Below are positions 1-8,306 of a DNA stretch of 22,330 nucleotides, piece by piece; the first letter of the stretch is position 1, and every line of letters begins with the position of its first letter. Below the pieces are notes generated by a model. The model saw only the letters and a list, made by a program, of their open reading frames with translations. It was not told where the DNA came from and ran no database searches. The stretch comes from Planctomycetota bacterium (GTDB lineage: Bacteria; Planctomycetota; Phycisphaerae; Phycisphaerales; UBA1924). The stretch is from assembly GCA_017303565.1 (NCBI GenBank), contig JAFLCM010000004.1, forward strand, positions 1-22,330. Direction: 5' to 3'. The position numbers and the translations under genes are program-made.

Positions 1-588
1 GCCCGCCTCGCCGCGCGAGGGCGTGCCGTCGACGGACGCCGCGGTTCCCACGTCCACGCTCGCCGCCTGAGGCCGCGCGTTCAGGCCGGGGTCCGGCGCG
101 GGGATGACCGGTTGCGGGATGAACGGCGGGCTGACGAAGCCGGTGTTCGTGCCGCCGCCCACCTGCCGCGGCGCGTTCGTGAACGCGGAAGCCCCGTTGT
201 TCAGGTTCGCGTTGTCGATCCGGCGCCCAGGCTGGCGCGGCGCGCCGAACTTCCCCTCCGTGCTCTCGACGCGGTCGCCTCCGAACATCGCGCGGGCGTC
301 CTCCACCCCGCTCGGCGGCTGACGCTCCTCGACGAACGGTGTCTGCACGGTCCGGCGACGCCCGTCGGCGATGAGTTGATCCAGCGACGGGCCTGTGTAC
401 GAGCGCGGGCGGCGTTCGGCGGTGGGGGCCGCGAAGGGCAGCGGTCCCCGCGTGCGGGTCGCGTCCCCGGCGACAATCGAAACATCTTCACCCAGCCCGT
501 TCTCGGACCCGCAGCGCGAGATCAGCGTGAGCGCGACGATGACCCCTGCCCCGCCGATGACCGTGATGATCCGATCTCTGGATTGCAC
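1..588 (-). CDS. Partial membrane-anchored hypothetical protein, proline/asparagine-rich
   Basis: I do not recognise this gene. The frame is open from a GTG at 588 to the window edge (196 codons, no stop), so the C-terminus is missing. The start was chosen because GGGAG sits about 7 bases upstream of the GTG, and the first residues (MQSRDRIITVIGGAGVIVAL) form a short charged N-terminus followed by a hydrophobic segment at about residues 8-23. A cysteine follows at about residue 26, but it is preceded by Arg, so it does not fit a lipobox; a signal anchor or uncleaved signal is more likely. The rest is low-complexity, rich in Pro, Gly, Asn and Arg, with no catalytic motif that I can see. It probably extends into the periplasm. 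The long plus-strand open frames across this stretch are its antisense shadows, expected at this GC content. Confidence 0.6.
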   Translation of the reverse strand, partial: MQSRDRIITVIGGAGVIVALTLISRCGSENGLGEDVSIVAGDATRTRGPLPFAAPTAERRPRSYTGPSLDQLIADGRRRTVQTPFVEERQPPSGVEDARAMFGGDRVESTEGKFGAPRQPGRRIDNANLNNGASAFTNAPRQVGGGTNTGFVSPPFIPQPVIPAPDPGLNARPQAASVDVGTAASVDGTPSRGEAG

Positions 589-730
589 GCGGAAACTCCC
601 CGTGGCGCGACCATTGCAGGATACACCGCCCGGGGGCGTGTCCAAGCCGCTCGGGCGGTTTGCGTCCGGGTTCCTGCGGCACCGCCCCTCCATCCGGTTC
701 GCACGCGCACCGCCACGGGATTCTCGGTCG

Positions 731-3124
731 TCAGGGGCAGGTGAGACCGAAGTCGGCCAGGAAGATCACCAGGTCCGCGGTCCCCACCACGCCGTCGGTG
801 TTCAGGTCCGCTGGTTCGCCCTGCTCGACGAAGCGCCCGAACACGCCGAGGAACACCACGAGGTCGGCGGAGTCCACGTCGAGGTCCGCGTCGAAGTCGC
901 CGGGGCAGACGGGCGTTTGCGAAGGCGTCGAGAACGTGGCGATGGCCGGCGTCGAAGCGGTCACCCCCGCGGGGTTGCTCGCCGTCACGCCCCAGTAGTA
1001 CACGCGCGCTGGCTCGATCACTCCGGCCGGCGCGTGCGCGGCGGTGGACGCCGTGTCCACCTGCGCGACCACGCGCTCAAGTCCCGGGTCGAGGGCCAGG
1101 GTCATGCGGTACGAGAACGCGCCGCTCGACGGCGACCACTCGAACAGCACGTCCGTGCCGCTCGTGACCGCGCTCGCCGCCGGGCCGATCAGCGTGAAAC
1201 CGCCCGGCGCCGATGTGGGCGGGACCACGCTCAGAATCGCCGCGCTCACCGCGTTGCTCGTCGGGAGGCCCAGCCCGTCCGCGTTCGTCACGCCGATGGT
1301 CCGCGCCCCCGGGGCCGCGTTCGGCGCGGCCACCAGGCTCAGCCCCGAAATCGTTGTACCCAGCGCATCGACCACGGGCGTGCCCGTCACGCTCACCCCC
1401 GTGCCCGAGACGGTCACCTGCGAGGCGCTCACGACGCCCTTGAAGTTCGTCCCCGTGATCACGATCGGCGTCGAACGCGCCTGCTCCACCACGCCCGGCG
1501 ACACGCCCGAGACCGCCGTCGTCGCGTTGTACACGCTCACATTGATCGAATCGGTCGCGGACAGGCCGTTGCTGTCGGTCACCCGCAGCGTCACCGGGAT
1601 GGTTCCGTTGGAGACGTAGGTGCGGAACACCTGCGGTCCGCTGGTCTCGAACGACCCGTTGGCGTCGAGGTCCCAGTCGTACGAAACCATCGACGCGCCC
1701 GGCTCGTTCACCCACGACGACACATTGCCCATGAAGTGACACCGCCCGTTGGCCCACATCCGCTTGTGAAGCCCGGCGATCGCCCGCGGCGGATACGGCT
1801 GCCCGGCAACGCGCACCAGCAGGTTGTACAACTGAACGGTCTGGTTGGCTGGGTCGTTGGGGCCGATATCGACCACGCGCAGCGTGTACGAGCCGGGGGC
1901 GAGCGTCGTCGTGATCGTCTCGTTGAACCCCGCGGGGGCGGCGCCGGAGTTCTGCAGCACGCTGATCCCGAAGCCGTCTCGGAGTTCCAGCGACAGGTTG
2001 CCGGCAATCTGGGCGTTCACGGGCGCGAAGCCGGCGCCCTCGCAGTCGGTCACCTGGAACCCCTGGTTCGAAACGCCCCCGACCGGCTCGACCGTGATCG
2101 TGACCGGCTGCGGCGACGACAGCGTGAACCGGAACCAGTCCTCGCCCGTGGGGCTGCCGGGGACCGCGCCGTTCGTGGAGAGCAGCGCCTCGCGCACCGA
2201 GCGCGCCCCGGGGGAAGCGAGTTCACCCAGGTCGTGCGCCGTCGTCGCGGACTGGTTGCCGTTGAACCGGTCGCCGTGGTGCCGCTGCGCCGCGCGGATC
2301 TCGTCGATCTGCAGCGAGTCGAACAGCAATGAGACCGCCGGCTCCATCAGTTTGGTCTGGTCGCAGGGCGTGGTGTGCAGCGCGCCCAGCCCGTGCCCGT
2401 GTTCGTGCGCCACCGTGTTGCGGAAGTACCGGAAGTTGTTCGCGGGGTTGTTGAACCAAGACGCCTGGAAGAACGACGTGTTGATGAACATGTCGCCCCC
2501 GCCGATGATCGCCGATGCCCCCGCTTCCGGGAATGCGTTGTACGCGAGGAACGCAGCGATGCCGAGCCCGCGTCCGCCGATGCGGATGTCGCCCCGCGTG
2601 GGCACACGCAGCGTCGATTGGTCCATCGCCGACGAATCGTCCGAGACCTCCAGGTATGTCAGCCCCGCCGCCCGTCGCCAGCCCGCGATCGCCTGGCGGA
2701 TGTGCTCGCGCCCCAAGTCGAGGTTGCCCGAACCGAAGAGCGCGATCAGTTTGGCGCTGAGGTCGCTCGGCCCGGGCGTGTTGATGCTCGCGATGCCCCA
2801 GGTGGTGTTGTCCTTGGCGAACGAGTACGTCAGGGATGCCCGCCGCGCCAGCCCCGCGTCGCCGATCTCGCCGTCGCCCGTCCACACCCGCGGCTGCGTG
2901 ATGAACCGCTCGGCGCTCGCGCCCGCCGTCGGCGGGACCGCCCGCCACCGCGCGATGAACGCGGCCTGCTCCTCTGTCGGGTTCGACGGGTAGCACGCGA
3001 CCTCGGCGGCCAGAGACGACAACGCGGGCGCGGCAGGGGACGCCCCGAACCCCGCCGACGCCGCAGCGCCGAGCATCAGCGTGCCCGCCGCGGGGCGGAT
3101 CAACATCAAGGAGCGGTAATGCAC
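731..3124 (-). CDS. Secreted matrixin-like zinc metalloprotease with PKD/Ig-like domains and C-terminal dockerin-like domain
   Basis: This is a predicted exported metzincin protease of about 797 residues. The zinc site HEHGHGLGALH (about residues 240-250) fits HExxHxxGxxH, and the following KLMEP supplies the Met-turn methionine (about 260). An N-terminal signal peptide is visible (MLIRPAAGTLMLGAAASAGF region, cleavage near ASPA/APA). After the catalytic domain come a PPC-like beta domain (about 320-438), a PKD-like domain (about 441-534, with YDWDLDANGSFE), an IPT/TIG-like domain (about 538-631), an Fn3-like domain (about 636-733) and a dockerin/EF-hand-like tail (about 740-797, two DxDxDG-type loops each followed by a FLxxFG helix). 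Three starts are possible: ATG at 3196, GTG at 3124 with GAGAGG upstream, and ATG at 3106. I prefer 3124 because the 3196 start adds a proline-rich leader before the signal peptide. The likely role is extracellular protein degradation. The downstream partner of the tail is unknown. Confidence 0.85.
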   Translation of the reverse strand: MHYRSLMLIRPAAGTLMLGAAASAGFGASPAAPALSSLAAEVACYPSNPTEEQAAFIARWRAVPPTAGASAERFITQPRVWTGDGEIGDAGLARRASLTYSFAKDNTTWGIASINTPGPSDLSAKLIALFGSGNLDLGREHIRQAIAGWRRAAGLTYLEVSDDSSAMDQSTLRVPTRGDIRIGGRGLGIAAFLAYNAFPEAGASAIIGGGDMFINTSFFQASWFNNPANNFRYFRNTVAHEHGHGLGALHTTPCDQTKLMEPAVSLLFDSLQIDEIRAAQRHHGDRFNGNQSATTAHDLGELASPGARSVREALLSTNGAVPGSPTGEDWFRFTLSSPQPVTITVEPVGGVSNQGFQVTDCEGAGFAPVNAQIAGNLSLELRDGFGISVLQNSGAAPAGFNETITTTLAPGSYTLRVVDIGPNDPANQTVQLYNLLVRVAGQPYPPRAIAGLHKRMWANGRCHFMGNVSSWVNEPGASMVSYDWDLDANGSFETSGPQVFRTYVSNGTIPVTLRVTDSNGLSATDSINVSVYNATTAVSGVSPGVVEQARSTPIVITGTNFKGVVSASQVTVSGTGVSVTGTPVVDALGTTISGLSLVAAPNAAPGARTIGVTNADGLGLPTSNAVSAAILSVVPPTSAPGGFTLIGPAASAVTSGTDVLFEWSPSSGAFSYRMTLALDPGLERVVAQVDTASTAAHAPAGVIEPARVYYWGVTASNPAGVTASTPAIATFSTPSQTPVCPGDFDADLDVDSADLVVFLGVFGRFVEQGEPADLNTDGVVGTADLVIFLADFGLTCP

Positions 3125-3327
3125 TCGCGCGGGGCCTCTCACGGCGGGGGGGTGGGGTGGGAACCCGGACCGAGCGGTCAGCCGGGCCGGACCCATCCCT
3201 CAGTGTTCATCCAGACCCAACGGACGGCCACGATCTCGGACGTGAAAACCCCACAGGGTGCAAACACAACCCAAACATCATCATGGAATGCACAGGCTGT
3301 TTTCCGCCAGCAGGCCCGCTCGACAAC

Positions 3328-4689
3328 TCAGTACGGGCACGTCCGCCCGAACGCCCCGAGGAAAATCGTCAGGTCGGGCGTGCTCACCAGCCCATCCGCG
3401 TTGAGGTCGGCGGGTTCCGAGCCCGGCGGCGGGAAGGTCCCGCCGAAACGCCCGAGGAAGTAGACGAGGTCCGGCGTCCCGATCACGCCGTCGTTGTTGA
3501 AATCCCCGCGGCAGCACAGCGCCGGCGAACACATGGTTCCATCGCCCTTGTACAGGCCCTCGGCGGAGTTGCACTGGGCGCCCGTCAACTGCTGGCACGA
3601 CTGCGTGAAGCAGCACGCGCCCGTGGGTTCGCACACAACCTCGGAGCACTCCGTGTTCGCGAAAAAGGTTCCGCCCTGCGTGTCGCACGCCTCGAACGAC
3701 ACGCCGTCGGAGCACGCCAGCCCGACGCAGCAAGCGCCGAACACGCACGAGCCCTTGTCGCACGCGCTGCCCGGCCCGTTGAACGTGCCGCCGAAGTTCA
3801 CGCAGTCATTCTCGAACGTGTTGGACTGGCAGAACGACTGACCCCCACCGAAGACATAGCAGCACGAGCCCGTCAGGCCGCAGTTCGTCTTCGCGCAGGT
3901 CGACCCGTCGCCGCCGTACGCGCCGCCGAACTCGACGCACAGGCCGAAGTCCACGTTGTCGTCGCACGACCCGTCGAAGCGGCAGCACGCACCCGTCGGC
4001 GCGACACACTGCACCTTCGTGCACGGCCCGCCAATAAACTCACCGAAGGTGACGAAGCAGTCGTACGGCACCAGTTCCTGGCAGAACCCGTCGAGACAGC
4101 ACGCCCCGGGGCAGTAGAAGCCGCCGCAGAACGTGCTGATGCCGTTGAACTCGCCTTCCGCGATCGCGCACTCCGACTCTGTGAGCTCGACGCAGCCGCC
4201 GAAGTTCGGCAGGCAGCACGCCCCGTTGCAGGCCCCCTCGGCGCAGGTGCTGCCGGATCCGAGGAATGTTCCCCCGTTCAGGAAGCACAGTTCCTGAGTC
4301 TGCTCCACGCACTGGTTCCCGGGCAGGCAGCACGCGCCAACCGGGTTGCACTGCGGGTCGCCGCAGGCTGGGAACCACGAACCGAAGTCCGCGTTCACGC
4401 AGTGCGCCCGCGACTCGCCGAGATCACACGCCCCGTTCACGCAGCACGCGCCGATCGGGCCGCACACGTTCGAGATGCACGTGGTGCCGTCGCCCGCGTA
4501 GTAGCCGCCCACCTGGAAGCACAGCGCGAACGTCTGATTGTCCACGCACACGCCGTCGTCGCGGCAGCACGCCCCGGTGACCAGGACGCCCAGCATTGCC
4601 TGGGCGCTCGCCGTGGGCGCTGCCCACAACGCGCCGAGCGCGCACAGCACAACACGACAGACGACGGCGGCGAGGCGCGAACGGGTCAT
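3328..4689 (-). CDS. Secreted cysteine-rich protein with nine GACC modules and a dockerin-like tail
   Basis: This is a predicted exported structural protein of 453 residues. An Ala-rich signal peptide (residues 1-30, ending ASAQA) is followed by nine tandem modules that start with G-[AS]-C-C at about residues 39, 80, 118, 156, 195, 233, 274, 318 and 357. Each module is about 38-44 residues and most carry six cysteines in the pattern GACC-x(4-6)-C ... C-x(2-4)-GG-x-[FY]-x-G-x-G-x-x-C-x(4)-C, which suggests disulfide-stabilised beads. Residues 394-453 form a dockerin/EF-hand-like tail with two Ca-loop-like motifs (FNNDG, LNADG), each followed by PDLxxFLxxFG. The start is supported by AAGGAG about 8 bases upstream of the ATG. 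No catalytic residues are visible. Modules of this kind occur in planctomycete secreted proteins, but I know of no assigned function. It shares strand and tail type with the neighbouring metalloprotease, so the two may reach the same extracellular place. Confidence 0.85.
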   Translation of the reverse strand: MTRSRLAAVVCRVVLCALGALWAAPTASAQAMLGVLVTGACCRDDGVCVDNQTFALCFQVGGYYAGDGTTCISNVCGPIGACCVNGACDLGESRAHCVNADFGSWFPACGDPQCNPVGACCLPGNQCVEQTQELCFLNGGTFLGSGSTCAEGACNGACCLPNFGGCVELTESECAIAEGEFNGISTFCGGFYCPGACCLDGFCQELVPYDCFVTFGEFIGGPCTKVQCVAPTGACCRFDGSCDDNVDFGLCVEFGGAYGGDGSTCAKTNCGLTGSCCYVFGGGQSFCQSNTFENDCVNFGGTFNGPGSACDKGSCVFGACCVGLACSDGVSFEACDTQGGTFFANTECSEVVCEPTGACCFTQSCQQLTGAQCNSAEGLYKGDGTMCSPALCCRGDFNNDGVIGTPDLVYFLGRFGGTFPPPGSEPADLNADGLVSTPDLTIFLGAFGRTCPY

Positions 4690-4855
4690 GGGCTTTCTCC
4701 TTCCCGGCGGGGATCGACAGGCCGGGCTCCAACACCACAGGTACCGGAATCAGGCAGCCGCTTCAAGGGCGAAGCACGAACTTCACACGCCCACGCCAGC
4801 GCTCCGACCCCCCTCGTTCAGTGCACGATCGGGTGCCTCAGCCCGAAGCAAGCCG

Positions 4856-6787
4856 TTACATCCGGTCCAGCACCTTGATCCCGATGGTGTGAAGCCCGTC
4901 CGCCAGCACCCGCCCCGCCAGCGAGCACAGCCGCAGCCGCGAACGCCGCTGCGCCTCGGTCGTCGCCTGCAGCACCGGGCACGCCGCGAAGAACGTGCTG
5001 AACGCCTGCGCCAGTTCATAGAGGTACCCGCACAGGCGGTGCGGCTCGCACGCGTCCGCGGCGGACCGCAGCACGCCCGGGTACTTCAAGAGTTCCAGCG
5101 CGATCGCCTTCTCTTCCGGCGCTTCCAGCGACAACGCGGCGGACGAAGCCGCCCCCGCCTCGCCCGCACCGAACTGCTCCGCCGCCTTCCGGAAAATCGA
5201 CCGGATCCGCACCACCGCGTACTGCAGGTACGGCCCAGTATTGCCCTCGAACGCCAGCATCCGGTCGAACGAGAACACGTAGTCCTTGATCCGGTCGCTC
5301 GACAGGTCCGCGTACTTGATCGCGCCCATCGCCACCGCCTCCGCCACCGCGCGCCGCTCCGCATCGGGCAGCCCCGGGTTCTTCTCGCGCACCGCCCCCT
5401 CGGCCCGCTGCGACGCCTCCTCGAGCAGGTCGGCCAGTTTCACGTTCTCGCCCGAGCGCGTCTTGAACGGGCGACCGTCTTCTCCCAGGATCGTCCCGAA
5501 CCACGCGTGCAGCAGCTCCGCGTCGCCCCCGCCCGCCAGCCGCGCATACCCCGCCTTCTTCGCCGCCGCGAACACCTGCTTGAAGTGCAGCGCCTGGCGC
5601 CCGTCCACGGCGTACACCACCTTCGACGCCCCGAACTTCTGCACCCGCCGCCGGATCGCCGCCAGGTCCGTGGTCGCGTACAGGAACCCGCCGCCCGCGC
5701 TTCCACCGGTTACGCCGCCGCCGCCCGCGCCACCGCCGGCAACCCCCTTCGGCGCGGACTTTCGGATGATGCACGGCTCCTTGATGCCGAACTCCTCCAG
5801 CCGCACCACCAGCGCCCCGTCGGACTCTTCGGCCACGCCGCGGTCCACCAGGTCCTTCACCAACGGCGCCAGCTCCTCCGCGTACGAACTCTCCCCCGCG
5901 GTGTGCTCGTCCGTGACGTTCGCGCCCATCCGACCCACCGCGGCGAAGCACGCCGCCAAGGTCACCCGGCTGATCTCCTTCCACACCGCGTAGTGCGACG
6001 CCTCGTGCGACTGCAGCGCCACCAGCGCCGCCTGCGCCCGCGCCAGGTTCTCCCGCGCCCCCGCCACCTGCGCCCCCAGTTCCGCCTCCGCCTTCGGCCC
6101 CAGCCCGAAGCGCGTGACCGCCGCCAGCCCGCCCTCGTCCGCCTCGCAGTCACGCTGCGCCCGGCGGTACATCTTCTCCAGTTCCTCCAATGACAGCGAC
6201 GCCAGCGACAGCCGCCTGCCCTCGACCGCGCGCTTGACGGCGTCCGTCACCATCGCGATCGGCAGCCCCCAGTCGCCGAAGTGGTTCTGCCGCACCACCT
6301 TCCAGCCCAGCCGCTCGTGCAGCCGCGCCAGCGCATCGCCGATCACCGTGGCCCGGATGTGCCCCACGTGCATCTGCTTCGCCAGGTTCACGCCGCACAG
6401 GTCCACTACCACCGTCTGCGGTTTCGCCCCGCCCGAAACCGGCGCCACCCCCAGCGCCGCCGTGTCCATCGCCGCCAGCGCCCCCGACAACGCCCCCGCC
6501 TTCAGCCGGATGTTGATGAACCCCGGCCCGGCGACCTCCGGCGTCTCCGCGATGTCGCCGATGTTCAAGGCCGCCACGATCTTCTCGGCCAGCGCCCGCG
6601 GGTTCTGCCCTGCCCTCTTCGCCAGCGGCATCGCCCCGTTGGACTGAAAGTCCCCGTGCTTCGGGTCCTTCGAAGGCGCCAGCATCGGCGAGGCCCCCTC
6701 GGGCAACGCCTCCCCCATCACGGCACGCATCGCGTCCATGAAGCGGTCGTGAAGGATCGACAGCGGGTCTTTCGGGGCTTCGGGCAT
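4856..6787 (-). CDS. argS: Arginine--tRNA ligase (class I)
   Basis: It charges tRNA-Arg with arginine in the cytoplasm using ATP. The N-terminal Add-1-type tRNA-recognition region shows HGDFQSNGAMPLAKRAG and VAGPGFINIRL. The class I signature is present as HVGH (about residues 140-143), followed by the ArgS-typical HFGDWG. The later FKTRSG(E)NVKLADLLEEA segment is the usual ArgS counterpart of KMSKS. The C-terminal DALR anticodon-binding domain ends with LADGLHTIGIKVLDRM, a classical ArgS terminus. The start is taken at the ATG at 6787; an in-frame TTG lies 24 bases upstream, but neither has a clear Shine-Dalgarno sequence. At 643 residues it is somewhat longer than most ArgS proteins. Part of the excess is a glycine-rich insert (about residues 341-366) between IIRKS and the FLYATTDLA motif. 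Confidence 0.96.
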   Translation of the reverse strand: MPEAPKDPLSILHDRFMDAMRAVMGEALPEGASPMLAPSKDPKHGDFQSNGAMPLAKRAGQNPRALAEKIVAALNIGDIAETPEVAGPGFINIRLKAGALSGALAAMDTAALGVAPVSGGAKPQTVVVDLCGVNLAKQMHVGHIRATVIGDALARLHERLGWKVVRQNHFGDWGLPIAMVTDAVKRAVEGRRLSLASLSLEELEKMYRRAQRDCEADEGGLAAVTRFGLGPKAEAELGAQVAGARENLARAQAALVALQSHEASHYAVWKEISRVTLAACFAAVGRMGANVTDEHTAGESSYAEELAPLVKDLVDRGVAEESDGALVVRLEEFGIKEPCIIRKSAPKGVAGGGAGGGGVTGGSAGGGFLYATTDLAAIRRRVQKFGASKVVYAVDGRQALHFKQVFAAAKKAGYARLAGGGDAELLHAWFGTILGEDGRPFKTRSGENVKLADLLEEASQRAEGAVREKNPGLPDAERRAVAEAVAMGAIKYADLSSDRIKDYVFSFDRMLAFEGNTGPYLQYAVVRIRSIFRKAAEQFGAGEAGAASSAALSLEAPEEKAIALELLKYPGVLRSAADACEPHRLCGYLYELAQAFSTFFAACPVLQATTEAQRRSRLRLCSLAGRVLADGLHTIGIKVLDRM

Positions 6788-6855
6788 GGGGGGGAGTTTA
6801 GGTTGGGACAACCGCCACGCCCCGGATTCGAGACTGGTTTGTCGAGGCCCTCCCG

Positions 6856-6861
6856 TATACT
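6856..6861 (+). promoter_or_regulatory. Candidate -10 element (TATACT) for the zinc-ribbon gene
   Basis: TATACT, one mismatch from TATAAT, ends 7 bases before the ATG at 6869. No convincing -35 box lies 16-18 bases upstream and there is no Shine-Dalgarno sequence in the short leader. If it is used, the transcript would be leaderless or nearly so. The gap of about 80 bases from argS (divergent) must hold promoters for both genes. Confidence 0.3.
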
Positions 6862-6868
6862 CAGGGCC

Positions 6869-8251
6869 ATGACCGACTTTCAGGGGTCACCGGGCGGGGT
6901 TGGCGGGGAAGATCGTCCGCCTTCCAGCGAGTCCGCCGGTTCAACGCGTACTGATCCGCCGTCCTGCCGCGCGCGGTCCACGCCGACTCGGGCTTGCCCC
7001 CGATGCAGGTACGACATGCGCGGCGTAGCCGGGCTTTTTTGCCCCGAGTGCGGGCACCAAGCGCCGAGCGAGTCCGCCCTCTTTCGACGCCGCACCGGTC
7101 GACGCTGGCTCACCCTGTGCGCTCTCGCACTGCTCGCGGCGGCGGTTCTCTGGTTCGTCCCCGTCTATCGCAGCGGTCGCTGGACGAGCCTTGTCCCGAC
7201 CGGAGCGCTCATCGCGCTGATGCCGTGGTGGGAGGACAACGCCCAGTTCAAGTCCAGCACGATGAACGCCCTCTCGGAGGAGTTCAGGGGTCGCCGCCAA
7301 CGCGGCGAACTCTCCGACGCTCAGTGGAACAAGGTGTGCGAACACGCGGCGCGCAGCGCTGAGCAACGCTTCGCCGCGGGCGAACGCAACAACATCCACC
7401 GGTACGGCCGCTTCCTCTCTTCGGCCAATCGACACGGGAAACTCAGTCGGCACATCCGTGATCGGCTGAACGCGCTGTTCAGCTTCGAGATCGGTTGGAC
7501 CACGCCGCTGTACGAGGGCTACCCGGTGTACGCCGACGTGATAGATGGTATCGGGTGGCCGCTCAACGACACCATTGCCGAGCGCCTCGATATGGAGACC
7601 CGCATGCCCGTGGCGAGCGGCCCGTACTCCAACGCCGTCGAATGCCGGACGGACGCGGCCTTCCGACTCGGTTCGATCCTCGTGCCCATCGCGGTCGTGA
7701 AGGACGCGCAGCGCCCGGTCTGCATCCTCGTCCGAGCCAGCGAGGTCATCGAGACTCCCAATGGTTCGCCCACCATCACTCGGACCTTCTTCGAGGACGC
7801 GGTCGAAGTCCCCGGTCCGATCCTGCGCCGCCAGGATGTGCCGATCACCCCCCGTCGCAGCGAGGCCGTCGAGCGCGCCATCCAAACCGCATCGTTCTCC
7901 CTCAGCGGCGATTGGCTTTCCGGCATCTCAGACGAGGACACCCGCATGTGCTTCTCAATCGAACCGGTTGATCTGCGAGCCATCTTCGCCGCGGAAGGCA
8001 TCGATACGCTGGCGGTGCGATTCGAACTGTTGTTCGGCGGCGTCGCGGTCGCGCACACGGGCCAATGGCCCGGTCAACCCGGCGTCCTCTCCGGGTTGTA
8101 CGGCCTCCAGGCGAAACTCACGCCAAAGCCAAGGATCATCGACCCACGGCAGTTCCAGATCCGCGTCGTGGGCGACGTGGCCACGGCGCTGCGGTTCCCC
8201 GGCGCAACGGTCTGCTGGGAAGGCGAAGTCGTGGTGCAGTGCGGGCCCTGA
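6869..8251 (+). CDS. Zinc-ribbon, single-pass membrane protein of unknown function
   Basis: I cannot assign a function to this 460-residue protein. A disordered Ser/Pro-rich N-terminus (1-40) precedes a four-cysteine zinc ribbon, CPRC (43-46) and CPEC (58-61), in the form CPRCRYDMRG...FCPECGH. That motif is common in planctomycete membrane proteins. A basic stretch (RRRTGRRW) and one hydrophobic membrane segment (about residues 80-97) follow. The remaining roughly 360 residues are soluble with no motif I recognise, probably on the far side of the membrane. The start is the ATG at 6869; the frame stays open upstream to 6281, but that part is antisense to argS. The gene is divergent from argS and convergent with prfA (55 bases between stops), so it is a single-gene unit. 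Confidence 0.8.
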   Translation: MTDFQGSPGGVGGEDRPPSSESAGSTRTDPPSCRARSTPTRACPRCRYDMRGVAGLFCPECGHQAPSESALFRRRTGRRWLTLCALALLAAAVLWFVPVYRSGRWTSLVPTGALIALMPWWEDNAQFKSSTMNALSEEFRGRRQRGELSDAQWNKVCEHAARSAEQRFAAGERNNIHRYGRFLSSANRHGKLSRHIRDRLNALFSFEIGWTTPLYEGYPVYADVIDGIGWPLNDTIAERLDMETRMPVASGPYSNAVECRTDAAFRLGSILVPIAVVKDAQRPVCILVRASEVIETPNGSPTITRTFFEDAVEVPGPILRRQDVPITPRRSEAVERAIQTASFSLSGDWLSGISDEDTRMCFSIEPVDLRAIFAAEGIDTLAVRFELLFGGVAVAHTGQWPGQPGVLSGLYGLQAKLTPKPRIIDPRQFQIRVVGDVATALRFPGATVCWEGEVVVQCGP

Positions 8252-8306
8252 AGACCGCGTGCGCCGCCTTGCCATCGCCCTCCGACACACGTAACCCCCT
8301 CCCCCC

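Noticed and set aside
395..2332. Long plus-strand open frame (645 codons) across the metalloprotease and the first gene
   Set aside because: It is Arg/His/Gly-rich low-complexity antisense to two genes with clear protein features; such frames are expected at about 70% GC.
6281..6868. Upstream extension of the zinc-ribbon protein
   Set aside because: The extension runs antisense through argS and has no family features; the ATG at 6869 begins the plausible protein.
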